Assembly: GCA_041180805.1 (NCBI GenBank)
Contig: JBEGQX010000142.1
Location: forward strand, 1-12,158
Direction: 5' to 3'
DNA: 12,158 nucleotides
Source: JBEGQX01 sp041180805
GTDB lineage: Bacteria > Planctomycetota > Planctomycetia > Gemmatales > Gemmataceae
In this document: positions 1-7,762 of the stretch, piece after piece
How positions within the stretch are numbered: the first letter of the stretch is position 1
Layout of the letters: the number at the start of each line of letters is the position of its first letter
Position numbers and translations under genes: made by a program
Notes under the pieces: generated by a model
Databases searched by the model: none
The model's input: the letters and a program-made list of their open reading frames with translations, nothing else
What the model was told of the DNA's origin: nothing

Positions 1-514
1 CCCTTTGCGCTACGCAGCGGGCCTGCTTGCCAACATTCTTGGGGATGACTCTGGTAGCCGCCTTTATTGGGCACTTGTGGACAACGGTTTGGCGGAATCC
101 GCGGATTGCACCTACCACGAATACGATGGCACCGGGGCATTTTACACCTCGTTCACCTGTGAACCCAAAAGAACCCAGAAAGACCTGGAAATAGCCCTGG
201 CTCAAATCCAGTCCATCATTTCCAAGGGAATAACCGAGGAAGAACTTGAACAGGCCAAGTGCAAGGCTTTGTCAAGGCTTGTGCGTGCCAGTGAAAAGAC
301 CATGAACCGCCTTCAGGAAGTGGGAATGAGCTGGGTTTACCTGAGAAAATACAAGACGATTGATGAAGACTTGCAGGCCTTTGAGAAAGTGAACATGCGC
401 CAAATCCAGCAGGTGCTGGAGCGCTACCCCTTAATGCGAGTGACCACAACCGCACTCGGGCCTTTAAGCAAGCTTAAAAAGCCCGAAACTTCCACACCTA
501 AGAAGCAAGCCTAG
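1..514 (+). CDS. M16 family peptidase-like protein, C-terminal fragment (5' end outside window)
   Basis: This is the C-terminal ~170 residues of a protein whose frame is open to the left edge (first full codon at position 2). The TTG at 5-7 is not a credible start because the gene continues upstream. The visible part fits the C-terminal domain of M16 (pitrilysin/processing-peptidase-like) proteins: a 'LLANILGDDSGSRLY' helix-turn segment, the strand pattern 'GAFYTSFTCEP', then a long helix with 'GITEEELEQAKCKAL', typical of the M16_C fold. The zinc motif HxxEH lies in the N-terminal half and is outside the window, so I cannot say whether this copy is catalytic or one of the inactive partners common in this family. 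The C-terminus ends in a Lys/Pro-rich tail (KKPETSTPKKQA). It converges on the WD40/PPC gene and the two stop codons overlap. Family assignment is from pattern recognition and fairly secure; substrate is unknown. Confidence 0.82.
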   Translation, partial: PLRYAAGLLANILGDDSGSRLYWALVDNGLAESADCTYHEYDGTGAFYTSFTCEPKRTQKDLEIALAQIQSIISKGITEEELEQAKCKALSRLVRASEKTMNRLQEVGMSWVYLRKYKTIDEDLQAFEKVNMRQIQQVLERYPLMRVTTTALGPLSKLKKPETSTPKKQA

Positions 515-3500
515 CGCACCACCTGCAACACCACGGACTTGGCTGCATATTGAAGGTTTTTTCCTTCCTGCCGGGCCAAGACCACGAAAGGATATTCCCC
601 CGGTGCCAGCCAGGAATCCACCTGGATATCAATGGTCCTTTCGGTTTCACGCGGGGTGATCAAGATTCCATTCAGGCCGACATTCAACACACGGGCGCCA
701 TGTGGCAACCCTTGCACATCCAGCGGGACCCTCGCCTCGAATTTGTTGCGTCTTTCGATTTTCACCTGCAACTTGGTGTTTGTACCTGCCTTGGCAACCA
801 GCTTTTCCACCCCAGTGAAAGTCTGAATATCTCCCGGATCAGCCAGCAGGGGTGCTTTTAGCTTTGTTACGCGTTCCACTGTTCTCCCATGAATGACGCC
901 TCGGGCTCGAATGGTTACATCCTTGGCCCCGGTATCCACTTTGGGTGCGTTCGCGTCCGCAAAAAGGCTGAATGTGGCGCTTACTTCCCCCGAAGGAAAG
1001 ACCAGCTTCGGGGCATGAAAGCCCTTGGGCAAATCTTCCATGGTTACTTCCACGGAATCCATGAATTCATCCTTGCGAACAAGATCCACATTTACTGGAA
1101 TACCTGAACCTGCGGGAACTCGAATAGCATTGTTATTCACACGAATCTCAAAATCCAGTTCAGGGGGCCGAACTTCCAGTCGGTAAGAAACTCCTGCGCC
1201 ATGGCGATCCTGCATTTCTCGGACACGAATAAGGTATTTTCCGTCCTCCGGCGGATCAAAGACCAGATGGGAATCCTTGGCAAACCTTGGCCCACCATCA
1301 TCGTTTTGATGAAAGAGAACCACTTGGGGAAGGCCATTGGGCGGAAGATTGCTACCCGGCGCATGGAACTCCACTTTGATGATTGGTTGCCCTAGGTAAT
1401 GATGCGTAGGGGTGGTACCCAAATAGCCAAGTCTTCGTCCATCCAACTGATAAAACCTGCAATCATCATCCGGGTTTCTGGGCAACGCGCGAATTCTCAT
1501 CAGGTCGGTGCCAATCAACACATAATCATCCACAGCAAGCTCATTCCAAGCCTCTATTCGAATGCCGGGATTGAAGGAATCGTGATCACGAAAGATAGTG
1601 AAGGTTCTGGCTGTTCCTCGTAGAAGCTTCCATGGCAATGGTTGGCCCTTGGAATCCAATATCTCAACGAAGGTGTCCACCGGGGCCCCGATTCGGGATG
1701 CCATCGTTTCCACCAAAACCCTTTGTCCCTTCTTGGCACTTATCTCCCAGACATGAACTTCCCTGGCAGAGGCAAATTCGGCATTTCCTACTCCGGGAAA
1801 TGGTAACAGAGTGGCAGGATCACTTTTCTTGAATACCACCTCTGGAGTGAACGATGCTACCACGGAAGACAAATCTCCACCTGTAAGCGGTTTGCCTAGA
1901 AGCCGATCCAAAGAAACCTTCTCACCCAACTTGGCCCCGGCTGGAATTGCAGCTTCCAATGTGTTTTTGCCGCCCAGCCCCACGCCTTCCAACTTCCAGG
2001 TTGTTTTTTCTCCTGCTTTCCAGCCTCTGGGAAATATGGAAGTCACCAGGGGAAAATCGCCAAGGTGCAACCGATAGCTTCCTGTGCTGGTTCCACCCCG
2101 AAATTCGCGATCTCTGACTTCCAGAGAGTAAGTCCCCTCCTGTTCACATTTATGTGCCAATAGACCCTGGCTGGATTCAACCAGCAATCTGCCATCTGGA
2201 GAATGCAAGGAGAGCACCGAACTGAAATTCTTGGCATCCGCATCCTGGTTCAACTGAACAGCAATTTCATCCCCTTTTTTTCTTTCAAAAACATACCAGT
2301 CGCAGTCGCCGGCCCTGCTTAAATTACCCTTCAATGTGGCGGGCAAATGTATCTTCTGACCTGTAACACGAGAATCGTTCTCGTTGCTTTCGAACACCCG
2401 GCTGTACCTGTCAATCTCCAGATTCCATTCTAATTGCTCTCCACTTGCACTGTTTAAAAGGATCTTGCAATCGCCCACCTTCGCGATTTGGGTTGCATGG
2501 ACTTCCAAGACAAAGGCACCAGACTTGGATTGTTCCAGTTTGCCCGGGTGAACACCTGGGTCAGTGGTTTTAGCTGTGAGGGGAAGTTGCAGGTTCTTTG
2601 CTTCCAGTGTTAATACTTTCGTTGTCCCAAGGGTCATGAAGTTGGGAGTTATCGACCCTGCGACCGGTTTTGGCTTTTTGGCAGGCAGAAGCACCTGCAA
2701 CATTTTTCCATTGGTAGCGTCCAAAGAATCTAGCTTGGAATCCATCTTACCGATGGCCACTTCCTGTTTGGCCGGATGAAATGCCACACAGAAAGGGGTA
2801 TCTGCCAGGCCTAGTTTTGTAAGTGCTTCAGAGTACTTCTTCGTATCCCAAACCTTCCAGCTTTTGTCCTCGCCAACCGAGACCATGTGGGAACCTGAGG
2901 GATTCCATCGAAGTTGCCTGACAGGTGCGCTGTGGGCAAAGACGCTGTTTTGAAGTTTTGCCGAATCTTTGGAAATATCCCACACTCGTATGGTTTGGTC
3001 CACGCCCCCACCAGCCAGCAAGTTTTTGGATGGATGCCAATGCAAAGTGTACATCCAGTCGGTTGGATCACTTAAGGTATGCAGCTTTTTCCAGGAAGCC
3101 ACCTCCCATACTTTCACAGCCCTGTCAGATCCGGTGCTTGCAAACAAGGTTCCATCGTGATTAAAGCCAAGGGAATTTACCGCATCACTGTGATCCTTCA
3201 GTTCCTGTAGCAACTTCTTGTCCTGGACTGACCAGATTTTCACAAGCTTGTCGTAACTGCAGGAAGCCAGCATGTCACCATTTGGGTGAAATGCCAAATC
3301 ATGTATAAGGTCCTTGTGAGCTTCGAAAACCAATTCCCCGCCAACAGGAAGTCGATTGGCACCAATATGAAAAACCCTGATACTTCCTTTTTGACCCGGA
3401 TTTCCTTCGGCCATGGCAAGCTTTTTGCCGTCCTTGCTCAGGGCTAGCGCAGTCACTTGGGAAAAACCAGAAGGTATCTTCTTGAGCAGGCTGCCATCGC

Positions 3501-3651
3501 TGGTATTGACCATTACCAGACTGGAACCTTGGCCGGCATATACCAAATCTCCCTGGGGGGAGTAGACAACCGCTCGAACCGGCTCTGTTGGAGCTGGGTT
3601 TTGTCCCACGAAAAGGCCAAATGCCCACAGGCCGATCAGGAATGTATTCAT
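511..3651 (-). CDS. Exported WD40 beta-propeller / PPC-domain protein (planctomycete type)
   Basis: The protein has 1046 aa. Residues 1-22 are hydrophobic (NTFLIGLWAFGLFVG) and look like a signal peptide or anchor. Residues ~24-325 hold seven WD40-like repeats, with blade ends near LVMVNTSDG (45-53), IRVFHI (91-96), VKIWSV (137-142), VKVWEV (179-184), IRVWDI (221-226), WKVWDT (265-270) and a degenerate LDSLDA (307-312); seven suits one closed propeller. Residues ~428-530 resemble a PPC (bacterial pre-peptidase C-terminal) beta domain (DWYVFERKKGDEIAVQL ... GTYSLEVRD). A second PPC-like unit (628-670 and 783-828) is split by an insertion. Two Ig-like beta segments follow (~834-935, ~945-1046). 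No catalytic motif is visible, so it is probably a scaffold or binding protein outside the cytoplasm. It is the last gene of the DUF1501-PSCyt-WD40 run, 14 nt after the PSCyt stop. Its Shine-Dalgarno is poor (AACCGGACAATCTG before ATG), suggesting translational coupling. The domain calls are solid; function is inferred. Confidence 0.9.
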   Translation of the reverse strand: MNTFLIGLWAFGLFVGQNPAPTEPVRAVVYSPQGDLVYAGQGSSLVMVNTSDGSLLKKIPSGFSQVTALALSKDGKKLAMAEGNPGQKGSIRVFHIGANRLPVGGELVFEAHKDLIHDLAFHPNGDMLASCSYDKLVKIWSVQDKKLLQELKDHSDAVNSLGFNHDGTLFASTGSDRAVKVWEVASWKKLHTLSDPTDWMYTLHWHPSKNLLAGGGVDQTIRVWDISKDSAKLQNSVFAHSAPVRQLRWNPSGSHMVSVGEDKSWKVWDTKKYSEALTKLGLADTPFCVAFHPAKQEVAIGKMDSKLDSLDATNGKMLQVLLPAKKPKPVAGSITPNFMTLGTTKVLTLEAKNLQLPLTAKTTDPGVHPGKLEQSKSGAFVLEVHATQIAKVGDCKILLNSASGEQLEWNLEIDRYSRVFESNENDSRVTGQKIHLPATLKGNLSRAGDCDWYVFERKKGDEIAVQLNQDADAKNFSSVLSLHSPDGRLLVESSQGLLAHKCEQEGTYSLEVRDREFRGGTSTGSYRLHLGDFPLVTSIFPRGWKAGEKTTWKLEGVGLGGKNTLEAAIPAGAKLGEKVSLDRLLGKPLTGGDLSSVVASFTPEVVFKKSDPATLLPFPGVGNAEFASAREVHVWEISAKKGQRVLVETMASRIGAPVDTFVEILDSKGQPLPWKLLRGTARTFTIFRDHDSFNPGIRIEAWNELAVDDYVLIGTDLMRIRALPRNPDDDCRFYQLDGRRLGYLGTTPTHHYLGQPIIKVEFHAPGSNLPPNGLPQVVLFHQNDDGGPRFAKDSHLVFDPPEDGKYLIRVREMQDRHGAGVSYRLEVRPPELDFEIRVNNNAIRVPAGSGIPVNVDLVRKDEFMDSVEVTMEDLPKGFHAPKLVFPSGEVSATFSLFADANAPKVDTGAKDVTIRARGVIHGRTVERVTKLKAPLLADPGDIQTFTGVEKLVAKAGTNTKLQVKIERRNKFEARVPLDVQGLPHGARVLNVGLNGILITPRETERTIDIQVDSWLAPGEYPFVVLARQEGKNLQYAAKSVVLQVVR

Positions 3652-3665
3652 CAGATTGTCCGGTT

Positions 3666-6140
3666 TTAATGGTTAAAAACAAACTCGCGGGAAGTAAGTA
3701 CCGACCAGCAAACATCCTCCAGAGCCTCCCTGCGTGCCTTATCTCCGAGAGAGCCGGCCTGTTGGATGACTTCTGCAAATTTTGCCAATTCTTTTTCCGT
3801 CGGTTTTCGGGCCAGGGCCCGCATGAAAATGGTGTTCACCATCTCGGTGGGCTGGGTGCCATCTGTTATCCATTTGGCCCCCACAAACTCTTCGCTTCTC
3901 AGTTTTTCATTGACGGTATTGCCATTGAAAACATGAAGAGCCTGGCCCACACTGGAATCAGTCTGCCTTTCACAGGAACAAGCCTGGGCTCTCTCAGGCC
4001 GGCCAAAGGCATCCAGAAACCTCGAAGTCACCGATGCATCCGGCAACTGCATGGCTCGAAGCCCCTTGGGGTAGCCATTGTAAGTTGTCTTTGCATCCCC
4101 ACCACGACTGTTCACCTGGTTGAAATTAGTTGGAACACCGGTCACCTGCGAGCAGGCATCGAGCAAGATTTCCGCTTTGAGCCTTCTGGGATAAAAGCGC
4201 GAATAATACTTCTCATCCAATTCATTTCCCCGCTTGGGCTGGCTGGATCTTTGATAGGTGGCACTCAACACAATCAAGCGCATGAGCTTGCGCATGTCAT
4301 AAGCTTCCCTGACAAAGTAACCTGCAAGCGCATCCAGCAACTCTTGGTTGGAGGGTGGATTACTTGCCCGTAAATCATCCTCGGATTCAAACAGACCCCT
4401 GCCCAGGTAGTTTTTCCAAACCCTGTTGACGGTGGCACGAGCAAAGAATGGGTTTTCTTTTCCCGTAAGCCAGTTGGCGAAATACTCTCGTGGATCGTCC
4501 GGACTGTTGGCTGCCATCGGTTGAAAATCCAACGGAGCGGCCGGCATTGGCAACCCACGCTTTGGGTGCAGAACCTCTCCCACGGGAACTGTTTCCACCA
4601 GAAATTCGCCGGCATTCTCGCCATTCTTTATGGCAACTTTCCCGAACAGGCTTGCCATGGCCCAATACTGATCCTGGGTCCATTTTTCCAAGGGATGGTT
4701 ATGGCAACGCGCACAAGTAAGTGACATGCCAAGAAAGGTCACCGCCGTGGTTTCCGTCAGGTCTGTGACATCCTTGTGAAGCACAAAGTAATTCGCGGCT
4801 CCCTTGCTGAGCGTGTTGCCCCTGACAGTCAGCATGGAACGGGCAAAAACATCCCACGGCGTATTATCCGCCACAGATTTTCGCACGAACTGATAAAAGG
4901 ACCATACCGATGGTTGGCCAAGGTTGCGTGTTGAGATGAGAAACATATCGGACCATTTATAGGCCCAATAATCCGTGGTTTCCGGCCTGATCAACAAACG
5001 GTCTACAAGTTTTTCGCGTTTCTGCGGAGATGTATCCCTGGTAAATTCGGTGACCTCAGCCGTGGTTGGAAGTATGCCCGCCATATCAAGGTAAACCCTG
5101 CGAATAAAATCCTCATCCGAGCACAAACTTGAAGGAGGTAAATTCAGCGAGCGTAACTTTTCCAAAACCAAGTTATCGATGAAATTATTTCTTGGACTGA
5201 CGGAATAAACCCCAGAATCAACCTGATTGGCAAACGGGGAAGTTACCGTGGAGGTCGCCACCTGATTTGAGAAAATGGCAATGATGCCTGCCTCTCCAAA
5301 TCCCGATGCGGTCACCCAGCCATCCTGGTCGACCGGAGCCGCCTGTTCTTCGGATGAGGAAAACCTAACCCATTGCGAAACATCCTTTTGACTGCCATCG
5401 CTCATGATGGCCATCGCCAGAACCCTTGCCTTGTCACCCTGTTTCAAACGCAGTTTCGCCGGGAGGGTTTTCAGGCCAAGCACTTGGGGTTCGTTTGGGA
5501 TAGCCGTGGGGGCCCCCTGCGCAATCCAACTTTTGAGTATTGCGTAATCAGGATGGTCCTGAGCAAGCTTTCTACCGCCTCCGTGAGTCATAACGCCGGA
5601 AGCCTTGGCAAGAAGCAAACTATCCTCCGGCCTGGCCCAGTTCAGGCGTCGTGAAAGGTTTTGCCTGGTGATGGCAAAGTGGTCGCTTAAAGAATCATAA
5701 CCACGCAAGGAAAGCTTCAAACCGCCCTTGCCTGCCAGCGCCCCATGACAGGCTCCCGAATTGCATCCAGCCCTTGTGAGAATGGGAATTATCTCGTTTA
5801 CAAAACTAACCCTGCCTTCCTGAGCTGCCCCGGAGACTTTGACCGATGTACGGGCAACCCCCATGGATGTTTTTGCTGTCAAAAAGGCTTCACCATCAGC
5901 CTTGGCGGATACCCTGAAATTCTTCCCCAAAACGACTTTGGAGGGATCGGAAATGGTTAACTCAGCTTTATCGGTAAGGTCTTTAACAAGGGTTTCCCCA
6001 TCGAACAATCCAACGCTGATAGATTGAGATTGCGCCAGTTGGTTCAGTCGAATTTCAGCCGGAAGGATGCGGACTTCCGCAGCCATGGAACCCCCACCAG
6101 TAACCAGCATCACGAGCAATAAATTTGAAAAGCTTCTCAT
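3666..6140 (-). CDS. DUF1549/DUF1553 (PSCyt) cytochrome-like exported protein
   Basis: The protein has 824 aa. Residues 1-21 (MRSFSNLLLVMLVTGGGSMAA) form a signal peptide. Residues ~22-103 look like a bacterial Ig-like domain. A cytochrome-like segment at ~112-212 contains CNSGACH (126-132), the wider CxxxxCH form typical of this subfamily. A second Ig-like segment follows (~222-300). DUF1549 (PSCyt2) spans ~318-505 with FIRRVYLDMAGILPT (345-359) and a standard haem-type CARCH (476-480) inside LTCARCHNHPLEKW. DUF1553 (PSD1) spans ~552-815 with ATVNRVWKNYLGRG (569-582), YPRRLKAEILLDA (650-662) and the conserved Cys-rich CSCER (721-725). All expected modules are present, so the gene is intact. 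The families are strongly associated with Planctomycetota; electron transfer or a role in polysaccharide use has been suggested for them, but no reaction is established. It lies 29 nt after DUF1501 and 14 nt before the WD40/PPC gene. The ATG at 6138-6140 is supported by the signal peptide, although the upstream Shine-Dalgarno is weak. Confidence 0.93.
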   Translation of the reverse strand: MRSFSNLLLVMLVTGGGSMAAEVRILPAEIRLNQLAQSQSISVGLFDGETLVKDLTDKAELTISDPSKVVLGKNFRVSAKADGEAFLTAKTSMGVARTSVKVSGAAQEGRVSFVNEIIPILTRAGCNSGACHGALAGKGGLKLSLRGYDSLSDHFAITRQNLSRRLNWARPEDSLLLAKASGVMTHGGGRKLAQDHPDYAILKSWIAQGAPTAIPNEPQVLGLKTLPAKLRLKQGDKARVLAMAIMSDGSQKDVSQWVRFSSSEEQAAPVDQDGWVTASGFGEAGIIAIFSNQVATSTVTSPFANQVDSGVYSVSPRNNFIDNLVLEKLRSLNLPPSSLCSDEDFIRRVYLDMAGILPTTAEVTEFTRDTSPQKREKLVDRLLIRPETTDYWAYKWSDMFLISTRNLGQPSVWSFYQFVRKSVADNTPWDVFARSMLTVRGNTLSKGAANYFVLHKDVTDLTETTAVTFLGMSLTCARCHNHPLEKWTQDQYWAMASLFGKVAIKNGENAGEFLVETVPVGEVLHPKRGLPMPAAPLDFQPMAANSPDDPREYFANWLTGKENPFFARATVNRVWKNYLGRGLFESEDDLRASNPPSNQELLDALAGYFVREAYDMRKLMRLIVLSATYQRSSQPKRGNELDEKYYSRFYPRRLKAEILLDACSQVTGVPTNFNQVNSRGGDAKTTYNGYPKGLRAMQLPDASVTSRFLDAFGRPERAQACSCERQTDSSVGQALHVFNGNTVNEKLRSEEFVGAKWITDGTQPTEMVNTIFMRALARKPTEKELAKFAEVIQQAGSLGDKARREALEDVCWSVLTSREFVFNH

Positions 6141-6169
6141 GGTTAATATCGATTCCAGGGTATGCAGGG

Positions 6170-7540
6170 CTAAAAAAGTTCCCGAATTGGTTGAAGATTG
6201 AAGTCTACCAAAGGGATGGGCCTTCCCTGGGGACCATTCAATTCATGGTGCGGGTCCAACCCAAACGCCTTGTAAAGGGTAGCTGCCACTTCGCCCGGTG
6301 TCACAGGTCGAGTCTTCGGTGCATACCCCAGTTCATCCGATTCCCCGACCAACCTGCCACCTTGAATAGGCCCGCCACCCATCATGATTGTATAGGCACC
6401 CGGATGATGATCCCTGCCACCCGCAGGATTGATCTTGGGAGTACGACCAAATTCCCCCATCGCAACAACTACAGTGTTCTTCAGCAATCCACGCTCGGTG
6501 AGATCTTCGATCAAGGCGCTGTAAGCCTGATCAAAATTAGGGGCAACCTGACGGGACATTTCTGTGATATCCGTGAATGGTCGGGAACCATGGATATCCC
6601 AAGTGATCTCATCAAACACGGTTTCAAACATGTTTACTGTGACAAAGCGAACCCCTCGCTCGATCAATCTTCTTGCCAGCAGGCAGGACTGTCCAAATCG
6701 GGTTCTACCGTAGCGATCCCTCATTTGGGCGGATTCCTGATCTAACGCAAACCCCTCTCTGGCCTGGGGACTGGTCATTAGCTTGTAGGCCAGGTTGAAG
6801 TTGTCATCAAATTGTCTGGCGCCTGCATCTTTTTCAAACGCATCAACACGGGCATCCACGGCGTCACGCAATTTGCGCCTGCGATCCGCGCGGACAGATG
6901 TGATGTAATCCGGGGGCAAGAGGTCTGGAACCTTGAAATCATTGGCAGATGGATCCGCATTCAGCACAAACGGGTCATGTGCCTTGCCAAGGTACCCTGC
7001 CGTTTGGCCATGTGGCATGTTTCCACCTGTTCTGCCAATCGGCTTGGGGATCAACACATGGCCTGGAACTTCACCACGCTGTCCTTTCAGGTAGGTCATG
7101 ACGCACCCCACCTGGGGATGCTCAACCCCACCGGTAAACAAACGCCCTGTTTGCATCATCTGGTGACCGGTATCGTGAACAGCACTGGAATTAAAATAGA
7201 CGGAACGAACCAGGGAAACCCGGTCCATCACCTGCGCCATTTTGGGAAAGATTTCCGTAATGCGTATCCCGGGAGATTTGGTGGCAATGGTCTTGAATGG
7301 TCCGCGCACTTCCTCCGGTGCGTTGGGCTTTGGGTCCCAGGTATCAATATGACTTGGCCCACCCACCAAAAAAAGCATGATGCAATTCATGTCTTTATCT
7401 GGTGTATTTGCCTGTGCCGGTTTTCCCAAAACATCGGCAAGTGTCAATCCTGCCAATGGAAGCGCACCAGCGTGCAAAAAGTCTCTTCGGCTAAAACCAT
7501 CACAAAACTTTGGACCGCGTCTGGCATCTATGCGAATCAT
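6170..7540 (-). CDS. DUF1501 protein (sulfatase/phosphatase-like fold) with Tat signal
   Basis: The protein has 456 aa. The N-terminus carries a twin-arginine signal: FSRRDFLHAGALPLAGL (16-32), with SRRDFL matching the (S/T)RRxFLK consensus and ending near AQA (42-44). It should therefore be exported folded, which suits a protein that binds metal in the cytoplasm. DUF1501 belongs to the alkaline-phosphatase/sulfatase-like superfamily, and the visible conserved blocks are GGPSHIDTWDPKP (60-72), HDTGHQMMQTGR (122-133), WDIHG (314-318), GEFGRTPKI (362-370) and GRDHHPG (375-381); the His/Asp positions in these are candidate metal ligands. Length is normal for the family. The ATG at 7538-7540 is supported by a good Shine-Dalgarno. 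It is the first gene of a three-gene run with PSCyt (DUF1549/1553) and WD40/PPC, a pairing seen many times per genome in planctomycetes. Substrate is unknown; a hydrolase acting on sulfate or phosphate esters is only an inference from the fold. Confidence 0.94.
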   Translation of the reverse strand: MIRIDARRGPKFCDGFSRRDFLHAGALPLAGLTLADVLGKPAQANTPDKDMNCIMLFLVGGPSHIDTWDPKPNAPEEVRGPFKTIATKSPGIRITEIFPKMAQVMDRVSLVRSVYFNSSAVHDTGHQMMQTGRLFTGGVEHPQVGCVMTYLKGQRGEVPGHVLIPKPIGRTGGNMPHGQTAGYLGKAHDPFVLNADPSANDFKVPDLLPPDYITSVRADRRRKLRDAVDARVDAFEKDAGARQFDDNFNLAYKLMTSPQAREGFALDQESAQMRDRYGRTRFGQSCLLARRLIERGVRFVTVNMFETVFDEITWDIHGSRPFTDITEMSRQVAPNFDQAYSALIEDLTERGLLKNTVVVAMGEFGRTPKINPAGGRDHHPGAYTIMMGGGPIQGGRLVGESDELGYAPKTRPVTPGEVAATLYKAFGLDPHHELNGPQGRPIPLVDFNLQPIRELF

Positions 7541-7549
7541 GGCTGGATT

Positions 7550-7554
7550 CTCCT
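7550..7554 (-). promoter_or_regulatory. Shine-Dalgarno of the DUF1501 gene
   Basis: On the minus strand the sequence reads CCAGGAGAATCCAGCC directly before the ATG: AGGAG with 9 nt to the start codon. This is the best ribosome binding site in the three-gene run. The two downstream genes lack an equally good one. Confidence 0.75.
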
Positions 7555-7572
7555 GGAGGGAATTCGATATTC

Positions 7573-7601
7573 ATGGTACCCATAGTTTTTCGTCCGGGCA
7601 A
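7573..7601 (-). promoter_or_regulatory. Candidate promoter of the DUF1501/PSCyt/WD40 operon
   Basis: On the minus strand TTGCCC (7601-7596) is followed after 17 nt by TACCAT (7578-7573), each matching four of six bases of the sigma-70 consensus. It would give a leader of about 25-30 nt before the ATG at 7540. This is consensus matching only and planctomycete promoters are poorly defined, so it is a weak call. Confidence 0.25.
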
Positions 7602-7669
7602 TCATTCTAAAGCCACTTAAGGTATTCTCAGGATTGCCAAAAGTACCGGTTTTTTGGATCATGACACCA

Positions 7670-7698
7670 TTGCCACCATTCCAAATCTAGGGTAGAAA
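7670..7698 (+). promoter_or_regulatory. Candidate promoter of the MutS-like ATPase gene
   Basis: TTGCCA (7670-7675, five of six to TTGACA) and TAGAAA (7693-7698, four of six to TATAAT) are separated by 17 nt. Transcription from here would give a leader of roughly 55-60 nt before the ATG at 7763. An alternative pair, TTGCCA 7634-7639 with GATCAT 7657-7662, also has a 17-nt spacer. This is consensus matching only. Confidence 0.3.
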
Positions 7699-7748
7699 AT
7701 TGGTCTGGGCATTAAGGTTGCCCCCGTTGGCAACATCAGACCGCTTCC

Positions 7749-7753
7749 AGGAA
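7749..7753 (+). promoter_or_regulatory. Shine-Dalgarno that fixes the MutS-like start at 7763
   Basis: AGGAA lies 9 nt before the ATG at 7763-7765. The in-frame TTG at 7700 has no such site in front of it, and its extra 21 residues (rich in polar and proline residues) do not resemble a protein N-terminus of this family. The ATG is therefore preferred. Confidence 0.6.
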
Positions 7754-7762
7754 CCAATCTTC

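Larger units (their letters stand above)
7541..7762. other. Divergent spacer between DUF1501 and MutS-like genes
   Basis: This 222-nt spacer separates two genes pointing away from each other, so it must hold the promoters of both. It contains candidate promoters for each side, two TTGCCA hexamers (7634-7639 and 7670-7675) and a short direct repeat CACCATT (7665-7671 and 7674-7680). The translation that opens at TTG 7700 covers its right end, but it has no ribosome binding site and I treat it as non-coding. No hairpin terminator or RNA gene is evident. Confidence 0.6.

Noticed and set aside
3299..3778. Minus-strand open frame of 159 codons bridging PSCyt and WD40/PPC genes
   Set aside because: It is in a different frame from both real genes and overlaps their ends. 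No domain pattern is present, so a fusion or frameshift is not indicated.
3588..4373. Plus-strand open frame of 261 codons
   Set aside because: It lies antisense to the end of the PSCyt gene and crosses into the WD40/PPC gene. The product has no recognisable domain and the minus-strand proteins are clearly real.
6125..6745. Plus-strand open frame of 206 codons
   Set aside because: It is a shadow of the DUF1501 C-terminal half with no ribosome binding site and no recognisable product.
6812..7585. Plus-strand open frame of 257 codons
   Set aside because: It is antisense to the DUF1501 gene, whose family motifs are intact. The translated product is rich in Cys, His and Trp and lacks any domain pattern.
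7700..7762. TTG at 7700 as start of the MutS-like gene
   Set aside because: There is no Shine-Dalgarno before it, while the ATG at 7763 has AGGAA at 9 nt and begins a plausible N-terminus.
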